Part shown: positions 1 through 5,082 of the stretch, in pieces
Layout: the number at the start of each line of letters is the position of its first letter
Numbering within the stretch: the first letter of the stretch is position 1
Assembly: GCA_028275245.1 (NCBI GenBank)
Contig: JAPWVA010000030.1
Coordinates: forward strand, 1 to 8,746
DNA: 8,746 nt
Direction of reading: 5' to 3'
Source: Actinomycetota bacterium
Lineage (GTDB): Bacteria; Actinomycetota; Geothermincolia; Geothermincolales; RBG-13-55-18
Translations under genes and position numbers: made by a program
The notes under the pieces: model-generated
The model's input: only the letters and a program-made list of their open reading frames with translations
The model's database searches: none
Told to the model about the DNA's origin: nothing

Positions 1-22
1 GGAGCCGGATGAGGACAAGGTT

Positions 23-1726
23 ATGGACCTCCGCTCAGCGGTGGAGCGGTTCGTCCGACCGGGAATGCATCTGCACGTGGCCCATGCCTACCTGAGGCCC
101 AACGCCGCCCTCTACGAGATATGCCGACGCTTCTGGGGAAAGTCCCCGGGATTCGTCATCTCGTCCCTGGGCTTTACTGCCAACATGGTGCTGCTGGTGC
201 ACGGGGGCCTGGCCAGGAAGCTGGTGACCGCCTTTTGCGGTGATTCCTATCCCTTCCCCGGGCCCAATCGGGTTTACCAGGAGGCCTACCGGGACGGGAA
301 GGTGGAGATAGAGAACTGGACGGTGCTCACCCTTCCCTTGAGGCTCATGGCGAGTGCCTTGGGGATGGATGTAATTCCCACCTTTTCCCTGGAAGGTAGT
401 ACCATGGCGGAGGAGAACCGCGATTCCTATTTCGTGGCAGAGTTCCCCGGGCTAGGGAAGGTGGGGATGCTCAAGGCCCTGAGACCCGACCTGGCGTTGC
501 TCCATGCCCCCGCCGCGGACCGCGCCGGTAACGTGATCCTCGTGCCGCCATATGCGGAGAACGCCTACTCCGCCTTCGCCGCTAGGGAGGGCGTGCTGGT
601 CACCGTGGAGAGGGTGGTCCCGACTTCCTTCACCCGCAGGTACAGCCACCTGGTGAAGATACCGGGCTACCTGGTTAGGGCGGTATGCGAGGCACCCCTA
701 GGGGCCCACCCTTCCGGGTTGGCTTGCCAGGGCCTGGAGGGGGTGGAGCCCTACGCCGAGGACGAGGAGTTCATGGAGGAGCTACGTCGGGCCTGCCGGA
801 GCGAAGAGGAGCTGGAGCGCTGGACAAGGGAGTGGCTCTTCGAGGTGATGGACCACCGCGGCTACCTGGCCAGGCTGGGCCACGAGAGGATCTGGTTCCT
901 CAAGGGCCGGGCGGCGGAGGATTCCTGGCGTTATGAGCTGCTCTCCCGGGTGGATCAGATAGACCGGGGCCCCGAATACACGCCCACCGAGCTCATGGTG
1001 GTGGAGGCGGCGAGATTACTGCGCAGGAAAGTCCTGGAAAAAGGGTACAGGGTCATCCTGGCCGGCATCGGTGCGTCTAATCTGGCGGCCTGGAATGCCT
1101 GGTACCACCTGAGGAGGGAGGGACACCCCGCGGAGCTGGTGGCGGAGGTGGGCTTCTACGGGTACACGCCTCGCCCGGCGGATCCCTTCATATTCAACCT
1201 GCGCAACATCCCTACCTGCCTGATGCTCACCGATATCCCCACCGTCCTGGCCTCCATGGTGGGGGCATCGGGGGACCGCGCCATAGGAGCCCTGGGGGCC
1301 GGCCAGGTGGACCGGTTCGGCAACATTAACTCCACCGTCATACCGGAGCTCAAGCTCTTCCTGGTGGGTTCGGGCGGAGCCTGCGACGTGGCCCTAGGGG
1401 CGGGGGAGTGCCTGGTGACGGTGGCCCAGGAACGCCTGCGCACCCCGGAGAGGGTCTCCTATATAACCGCGCCGGGGCGGAAGGTGAGAACGGTGGTCAC
1501 CACCATGGGGGTTTGGGAAAAGCCGCCTGGGGAGGAAGGGCTGGTCCTCACCGCCTATTTCCCTCACCTCGGGAGGGAGGAAAAGGCGGTGGAGAAAATA
1601 AGGGAGTCCTGTGGCTGGGAGTTCCGAACCGCCCCGAAGTTGAGGAGGGTGGAGGAGCCTTCACCGCAGGAGCTGGCGGACGTGAGGCTGTTCGACCCCA
1701 GGAGGTTCTTTTTGGGGGAGGATTGA
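23..1726 (+). CDS. Fused alpha/beta family I CoA transferase (IpdA/GctA-like plus GctB-like)
   Basis: Predicted to move CoA between an acyl-CoA and a carboxylic acid in the cytosol; the substrate cannot be read from sequence. Residues about 1-285 look like the alpha subunit of glutaconate CoA-transferase or IpdA, with a GAHP segment at 227-230 followed by the acidic helical tail typical of IpdA. Residues about 320-567 look like GctB: VAEVGF at 373-378, GAGQVDRFGN at 425-434 and GSGGACDVA at 449-457. Glu375 falls where GctB has its catalytic Glu (aligned from memory). Such enzymes usually have two separate subunits of about 260-300 residues, so 567 residues is a full fusion. The ATG at 23 has a GAGG 8 nt upstream, but the frame is open to the left edge and the residues before it (DKVM) resemble family N termini. 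The true start may therefore lie outside the window. A TGA in another frame at 10-12 could end an upstream gene. Confidence 0.88.
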   Translation: MDLRSAVERFVRPGMHLHVAHAYLRPNAALYEICRRFWGKSPGFVISSLGFTANMVLLVHGGLARKLVTAFCGDSYPFPGPNRVYQEAYRDGKVEIENWTVLTLPLRLMASALGMDVIPTFSLEGSTMAEENRDSYFVAEFPGLGKVGMLKALRPDLALLHAPAADRAGNVILVPPYAENAYSAFAAREGVLVTVERVVPTSFTRRYSHLVKIPGYLVRAVCEAPLGAHPSGLACQGLEGVEPYAEDEEFMEELRRACRSEEELERWTREWLFEVMDHRGYLARLGHERIWFLKGRAAEDSWRYELLSRVDQIDRGPEYTPTELMVVEAARLLRRKVLEKGYRVILAGIGASNLAAWNAWYHLRREGHPAELVAEVGFYGYTPRPADPFIFNLRNIPTCLMLTDIPTVLASMVGASGDRAIGALGAGQVDRFGNINSTVIPELKLFLVGSGGACDVALGAGECLVTVAQERLRTPERVSYITAPGRKVRTVVTTMGVWEKPPGEEGLVLTAYFPHLGREEKAVEKIRESCGWEFRTAPKLRRVEEPSPQELADVRLFDPRRFFLGED

Positions 1727-1733
1727 GGGGGAT

Positions 1734-1748
1734 CGGAGAGGTTCTCCG
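1734..1748 (+). terminator. Hairpin just after the CoA-transferase stop; possible terminator
   Basis: A perfect 6-bp inverted repeat (CGGAGA / TCTCCG) with a 3-nt loop begins 7 nt after the stop codon. A second short inverted repeat (CCGC/GCGG) follows at 1747-1756. No T-run follows, so it is not a canonical intrinsic terminator. It could stall polymerase or protect the 3' end of the transcript. Confidence 0.3.
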
Positions 1749-1833
1749 CCGCTCGCGGATAGTGGCTTCTGCTCGCGCCTCTCCCACCGGCTTAGCGCCT
1801 CTACTCGCGCCCATTCCACCATATCAGCGCTTG

Positions 1834-1873
1834 TTCCTCAGATTTATGCCCCCTTCCTCAGATTTATGCCCCC
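1834..1873. repeat. Perfect 20-bp tandem duplication
   Basis: The unit TTCCTCAGATTTATGCCCCC occurs twice head to tail with no mismatch (1834-1853 and 1854-1873). It lies in a locally AT-richer non-coding patch between the converging CoA-transferase gene and the 46-residue minus-strand ORF. Read on the minus strand, each copy begins with GGGGGCATAAATCTG. Tandem terminal motifs like this can mark the end of an insertion sequence (IS21-type elements carry multiple terminal repeats), but no transposase remnant is visible here, so an IS origin is only a guess. Confidence 0.85.
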
Positions 1874-1975
1874 TGTTTTACGGACCGTCCTGGGAGAGTA
1901 CGTCCGGAAGGGAAAACATGAATGAAAAAGTGAATACTCTCCCGCACCCGGTGCAGGCCGCCAGGGGAGCGCGGT

Positions 1976-2116
1976 TCATCCTCCCCCGATGGGGGTCAGG
2001 TTCATGCTGATGTTGTGGAGCAGCTCCTCCACGGTCATCTGGGCGGGGTCCAGGCCGTAGGCCTTCAGGTAGCGCTGGATGAGGTACTGCAGGAACTCCA
2101 CCTCCGGGGCTTCCAT
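1976..2116 (-). CDS. Unrecognised 46-residue protein
   Basis: The minus strand encodes 46 residues from an ATG at 2116, beginning MEAPEVEFLQYLIQRYLKAY and ending in TPIGGG. Codon third positions are overwhelmingly G or C, as in the large genes. An AAGGGGG Shine-Dalgarno-like run sits 8 nt before the start. Two further in-frame ATGs lie upstream (MGMKGVFEM...) but have poor ribosome sites. The chain is acidic to neutral and probably all-helical: an amphipathic helix over about residues 4-20, then a second over about 27-38. There is no signal peptide, membrane segment or cysteine. I do not recognise a family; the size would fit a small regulatory or adaptor protein, but nothing shows this. It is oriented with the ADP-ribosylglycohydrolase gene upstream and converges with the CoA-transferase gene. 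Confidence 0.6.
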   Translation of the reverse strand: MEAPEVEFLQYLIQRYLKAYGLDPAQMTVEELLHNISMNLTPIGGG

Positions 2117-2140
2117 CTCAAACACCCCCTTCATCCCCAT

Positions 2141-2159
2141 GAATACATATACATTATTC
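2141..2159 (-). promoter_or_regulatory. AT-rich island, candidate promoter for the 46-residue protein
   Basis: A 19-base AT-rich patch in otherwise GC-rich DNA reads, on the minus strand, GAATAATGTATATGTATTC. It lies 25-43 nt before the start of the 46-residue gene. It contains -10-like hexamers (TAATGT, TATATG) and is flanked by a 5-bp inverted repeat (GAATA/TATTC) that could be an operator. No convincing -35 hexamer is visible. Confidence 0.3.
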
Positions 2160-2325
2160 CCAGGTCATGGGGCGAAGAAACTCCCTTTCCCGGCGCGGAC
2201 CAAACCTGCGGCGAGACCGGTTCGCCTGGGTGATGTACCGCAGGAGCCCGCCATGCCCGGCTGCCGCCCACCTTGATGGTGCCCAGGGAGACACCGCGGC
2301 CCTCGGGGTGTTTGGGAGGTGGCAT
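2154..2325 (-). pseudogene. Small unrecognised gene apparently split by a one-base frameshift
   Basis: From an ATG at 2325 (minus strand) the frame reads MPPPKHPEGRGVSLGTIKVGG with GC-ending codons. Beyond about 2262 that frame becomes AT-richer at third positions (21 of 36 GC-ending). The neighbouring frame becomes strongly coding-like (25 of 32 GC-ending) and reads GGLLRYITQANRSRRRFG, ending PMTWE at a TAA at 2154-2156. The span is 172 nt, so removing one base near 2245-2265 gives one continuous 56-residue basic protein. Either a genuine inactivating indel or a sequencing/assembly error would explain it. There is no clear ribosome site before 2325, which weakens the case. I do not recognise a family. 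It would sit between the ADP-ribosylglycohydrolase gene and the 46-residue gene on the same strand. Confidence 0.33.
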
Positions 2326-2565
2326 CCCGTGCTGACGGCGGCCGGGGAAACGGATGAGGGGTTGGAGGGGATCGGCGTAAAGGGACGGAGCCGTTATACC
2401 GGCGGAAAGCGGCGGTTACGTGTTGTGAAAGCACCTGTGGGGACGGGTATCGCTTGTGTCTGAGTGGGGACGGGTATCGCTTGTGTTTGAGTGGGGTCGG
2501 GTCTCGCTTGTGCTTGCGGCCAGGTTTTTCGCTGGTGATGCGAGGCTCTTGGGAGGGAAACGGGT
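2326..2565. other. Non-coding stretch downstream of the ADP-ribosylglycohydrolase gene
   Basis: Apart from the 27-bp tandem repeats at 2437-2517, I see no gene with a ribosome site, no tRNA and no T-run terminator here. A GTG at 2576 on the minus strand overlaps the end of the glycohydrolase gene and opens a 60-codon frame through the repeats. Its product is Pro/Gln-rich (the repeats give QTQAIPVPT units) and looks accidental. Confidence 0.5.
2437..2517. repeat. Three tandem copies of a 27-bp repeat
   Basis: Units run 2437-2463, 2464-2490 and 2491-2517, each beginning GTGGGG(A/T)CGGGT(A/C)TCGCTTG. Copies 1 and 2 differ by a single base (TGTCTGA versus TGTTTGA); copy 3 carries several changes. 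The array starts about 50 nt past the stop of the minus-strand ADP-ribosylglycohydrolase gene. The period is 9 codons and all three minus-strand frames stay open across it, but no convincing gene uses it. There are no unique spacers, so it is not CRISPR. It may be a VNTR or a member of a dispersed intergenic repeat family. Confidence 0.85.
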
Positions 2566-3513
2566 TCAGGAGACACCTCTCGCCTTGAGGCGGAAGATAC
2601 CTTCGGCCAGCTCGAGGATCTCGGCAGCGCCTTCCACTGCCCGCCTCCATCTTTCCGGGATGGCTTCCAACCCGTTAAAAGCCCCGCTGATGGCGCCGGC
2701 TATCGCCCCGGTGGTGTCGGCGTCAACCCCTCCCTCCACAGCCCTGGTGACCGTCTCCTCGAAGTCAAGAGGGGAGCGCAGGAAGCAGAAGAAGGCGCTA
2801 GCCACCGTTTCCACCACGTATCCGCCGGTTCCCAGCCGTGCCAGGGCCTCTTCCACCTCCATCCTCCCCTCAAGGAAGGCTTTTGCCATCCGGAGCCTGC
2901 GTGTCACCTCGCATTCCCCCACGTAATCCACCGTCTCCTCCACCAAAAGGGTCGGGTCGAGGTCACCCCGAGCCGCCTTGGCCACCGCGAAGGCCACCGC
3001 GGTGGCTCCGGCTATGGCCTCCGGGTTGCGGTGGGTGATGACGCCCACCCGCCGGCAGTCCTCCCTGAGCCTCTCCAGGTCGTCGCAGTCGGCCAGGGCC
3101 ACCGGGGCGATGCGCATGGCCACGCCGTTGCCGGCGGCGAACTCGCCCCTGGCCCCGCTCTCTGAGGGCTGAACGCCGGCCAGCAGGCGCTTGATGGACT
3201 CGTAGGTGGAATTCCCTATCCCCCGCCAGTCTCCCGACCTAAACCATTCCACGAACTCACGGGCTGTGTCGTCTGGGTCTACATAACCCCTTCTCACGAT
3301 GCTTCGGGCATGACAGAGCATCATCTTGGTGTCGTCGGTCCACTGCCCGGCCTTCAGACGGCGCCAGGGAGCGTCCATAAAATCCCTGACCCTCCCGAAG
3401 GTCCTGCGGATCTGGGACGCCCGCATCCCTTCCACCGGCATCCCCAGGGCGTCCCCCACCGCCAGCCCGATGAGCGCACCCAGGAAATGGCTTTTTCTTC
3501 CTGAAATGTCCAT
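2566..3513 (-). CDS. ADP-ribosylglycohydrolase family protein (DraG/ARH type)
   Basis: Predicted cytosolic, metal-dependent hydrolase that removes ADP-ribose from proteins or other acceptors. The 315-residue length is normal for the family. Visible hallmarks are the N-terminal GLAVGDALGMPVE at 16-28; QWTDDTKM at 57-64, with T59, D60 and D61 as expected Mg ligands; GNGVAMRIAP at 128-137; HRNPEAIAGA at 161-170; and the C-terminal VDADTTGAIAGAISGAF at 263-279, with D264, D266 and T267 completing the two-metal site. All key residues are intact, so it should be active. The ATG at 3513 has GAAGGG 8 nt upstream. No nitrogenase, DraT or other ADP-ribosyltransferase gene is nearby, so the nitrogenase-regulating DraG role is not supported and the target is unknown. 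It is transcribed divergently from the C45-type hydrolase gene. Confidence 0.93.
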   Translation of the reverse strand: MDISGRKSHFLGALIGLAVGDALGMPVEGMRASQIRRTFGRVRDFMDAPWRRLKAGQWTDDTKMMLCHARSIVRRGYVDPDDTAREFVEWFRSGDWRGIGNSTYESIKRLLAGVQPSESGARGEFAAGNGVAMRIAPVALADCDDLERLREDCRRVGVITHRNPEAIAGATAVAFAVAKAARGDLDPTLLVEETVDYVGECEVTRRLRMAKAFLEGRMEVEEALARLGTGGYVVETVASAFFCFLRSPLDFEETVTRAVEGGVDADTTGAIAGAISGAFNGLEAIPERWRRAVEGAAEILELAEGIFRLKARGVS

Positions 3514-3703
3514 GCCTCGTCCCTTCTTCCCCCTCCGGCGCCCGGGGCCGTGTCACCCTGAGCCGCGACTCCGCGGGAGGGTTTGGAATCCTTGCCTCCT
3601 TGGATTAGATTATAAGGGGCGTGATGGCCTCCCAGGTGGGGCGAGCCGGGATGGTAAGGGCTGGGGTATCCCGCCGTCCTCCCCCATATCCACGGAGGTT
3701 GTG
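3514..3703. promoter_or_regulatory. Divergent intergenic control region
   Basis: This gap of about 190 bp separates the starts of the glycohydrolase (minus) and the C45-type hydrolase (plus). An AT-rich core at 3601-3616 gives a perfect TATAAT on the minus strand (plus positions 3609-3614), about 96 nt before the glycohydrolase start, without a good -35. On the plus strand TTGGAA (3583-3588), a 17-nt spacer and TAGATT (3606-3611) form a weak promoter-like pair for the hydrolase. The two predicted -10 sites overlap, which would make the promoters compete. Confidence 0.4.
3694..3698 (+). promoter_or_regulatory. Ribosome binding site that fixes the start of the C45-type hydrolase
   Basis: GGAGG lies 5 nt before the ATG at 3704. 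It argues for that start rather than the in-frame Met codons up to 126 codons further upstream, which would overlap the 5' end of the opposite-strand glycohydrolase gene. Confidence 0.7.
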
Positions 3704-4948
3704 ATGGAGGCGGAAGGCAGGGGCTTGGGCGAAAAAGACCTGGGGACCACGGTGGGGGGTGATACCTACCTGGGTCGCAGGCAGGTCAAGCTTTTCGAGT
3801 TCGGCGGCGACCATTATGAGCTCGGTTTCCAACAGGGATTACAACTTAGGGAGGCCATTAACCACCTGTTCCACCATCTGAGGGAATTCGACTGGGTTTG
3901 GGCCAGGAAGCCCCCCTTGGTCCCCTTTCGCCTCTATGTCTCCCTGGCTTCCCGGTGGGCAGAGGGCCAGGTCAAAGAGGATTTGGCGCGCCTGGCGCCC
4001 GACCAACTACGGCGCCTGGAAGGGATTGCCAAAGGAGCGGACGTGCCCGAAAGCCATCTTTTCTTCGCCTTGGCCGGCGAGATGCACGTGAACCAGGTGA
4101 GTTACCGGCTGGGGGCCTGCACGGCCATCGTGGTCTCGGAGGAGATGAGCAACCGGGGAGAACCCATACTGGTTAAGAACCTCGATTTCCCCCTTTACCT
4201 CAGGCCGTATTACGTGACCCGGTTGTGCCGTCCCAAGGAATTATATTCCAGCTTGGTCCTTACACTGGCCCCCTGGGTAGGGTGCTTCGACGGCCTCAAC
4301 AGCGAGGGGCTTTGCATATCCTACAACCAGGCCTATGCCACCGACATGCCCAAGGCCAACCTGCCGGTGAGCGTCCTGGTGCAGGAGGCGCTGGAAAGGT
4401 GTTCCACCGTCCGGGATGCCGTGGACTTCATCTCCGGGAAGCCCAGGGGATCTGGCGCCCAGCTCGTCCTGGCGGACGCCAGCGGGGACATGGTGGTGCT
4501 GGAGCTCTCCCCCAACTTCAGCGGAGTGCGGGAGACGGAGGACGGCTGGCTGGTGGCCACCAACCATTACCAGTCCCGCGAAATGACCAGCTATGACCTG
4601 CCCCACACCGCCTACTACGACGCCAGGAACGTGGAGGCCCTCAGGGGTTTGAGGGTGCACGAGTCAAGCGAGCTGCGCCTCAAGCGGGCGGAGCAATTGC
4701 TCTCAGGAGTGGAGACGGTGGGCATCAAGGAGCTGGTGGAGATCATGAGTGACCATGGGGAGAGTGGCAGAGGGGATGACAACACCATATGCCGTCACGG
4801 TCCCTTCTACCATACCACCTGCTCCCTGGTGATGCTCCCGAGAAGCCGCCGACTGCTAGTAGCCTACGGGCATCCCTGCGAATCGGTCTTCACCGATTTC
4901 CGCGGCCTCCTCGAGCCGGAGGAAGGGGTGGAAGGGCGCGAGAGCTGA
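3704..4948 (+). CDS. C45-type cysteine Ntn-hydrolase (acyltransferase/amidase-like)
   Basis: Predicted autoprocessing N-terminal-nucleophile hydrolase acting on linear amides, related to the peptidase C45/isopenicillin N acyltransferase group. The 414 residues show a pro-segment (1-138) beginning with a conserved-looking GDHYELGFQQG at 35-45. Next comes LGACTAIVV at 136-144, in which Cys139 is the expected nucleophile after self-cleavage between Ala138 and Cys139. Further matches are KNLDFP at 158-163, DGLNSEGLCISYNQ at 196-209 (Asn199), ATNHY at 285-289 (Asn287) and DDNTICRH at 358-365. No signal peptide or membrane segment is seen, so it is probably cytosolic. Family members range from penicillin acyltransferases to uncharacterised amidases, so the substrate is open. 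The next gene begins 134 bp downstream on the same strand. Confidence 0.85.
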   Translation: MEAEGRGLGEKDLGTTVGGDTYLGRRQVKLFEFGGDHYELGFQQGLQLREAINHLFHHLREFDWVWARKPPLVPFRLYVSLASRWAEGQVKEDLARLAPDQLRRLEGIAKGADVPESHLFFALAGEMHVNQVSYRLGACTAIVVSEEMSNRGEPILVKNLDFPLYLRPYYVTRLCRPKELYSSLVLTLAPWVGCFDGLNSEGLCISYNQAYATDMPKANLPVSVLVQEALERCSTVRDAVDFISGKPRGSGAQLVLADASGDMVVLELSPNFSGVRETEDGWLVATNHYQSREMTSYDLPHTAYYDARNVEALRGLRVHESSELRLKRAEQLLSGVETVGIKELVEIMSDHGESGRGDDNTICRHGPFYHTTCSLVMLPRSRRLLVAYGHPCESVFTDFRGLLEPEEGVEGRES

Positions 4949-4975
4949 AGGCGGTAGGGGCCGGAAAGGTGGCAT

Positions 4976-4995
4976 GAAACCTGCTGAAACCTGCT
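4976..4995. repeat. Short 10-bp tandem duplication
   Basis: GAAACCTGCT occurs twice in direct succession between the C45-type hydrolase and aldo/keto reductase genes. It is probably a replication-slippage product; no function is apparent. Confidence 0.6.
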
Positions 4996-5007
4996 GCTTT
5001 GATCCCA

Positions 5008-5037
5008 TCGACTGCAAGGAGCCGGATCGTTTATCAT
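5008..5037 (+). promoter_or_regulatory. Weak candidate promoter before the aldo/keto reductase gene
   Basis: TCGACT (5008-5013) and TATCAT (5032-5037) are separated by 18 nt and lie about 45 nt before the TTG start. Each matches the sigma-70 consensus only in part. If real, the reductase has its own transcript; otherwise it reads through from the hydrolase gene. Confidence 0.25.
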
Positions 5038-5071
5038 TTCCCCGTTCGTCCTTTCACCGGGTCCGAGGCGC

Positions 5072-5076
5072 GGAGG
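5072..5076 (+). promoter_or_regulatory. Ribosome binding site supporting a TTG start
   Basis: GGAGG sits 6 nt before TTG at 5083. An in-frame TAA at 5077-5079 lies only two codons before that TTG, so no earlier start is possible. The next Met codon would remove the conserved LGRTGLQVS N terminus. Confidence 0.8.
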
Positions 5077-5082
5077 TAAGGA

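Noticed and set aside
1408..2010. 200-codon plus-strand frame across the end of the CoA-transferase gene
   Set aside because: It is an out-of-frame overlap with a well-supported gene, Gly/Arg-rich, and its tail has no coding bias.
2200..2290. tRNA-like segment with a GGTTCGCC motif
   Set aside because: No acceptor stem, anticodon arm or full T-loop could be assembled on either strand.
2437..2517. CRISPR array
   Set aside because: The 27-bp units abut directly with no spacers and there are no cas genes.
2394..2576. 60-codon minus-strand frame from a GTG overlapping the glycohydrolase stop
   Set aside because: The overlap would allow translational coupling, but the product is Pro/Gln-rich low complexity made largely of the tandem repeat.
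2165..2650. 161-codon minus-strand frame containing HKRYPSP repeats
   Set aside because: It overlaps the 3' end of the glycohydrolase gene in another frame; the repeats are simply the 27-bp DNA repeats translated, and there is no ribosome site or codon bias.
3326..3703. 126-codon N-terminal extension of the C45-type hydrolase frame
   Set aside because: It overlaps the glycohydrolase gene on the other strand, its residues lack family similarity, and a strong GGAGG precedes the ATG at 3704.
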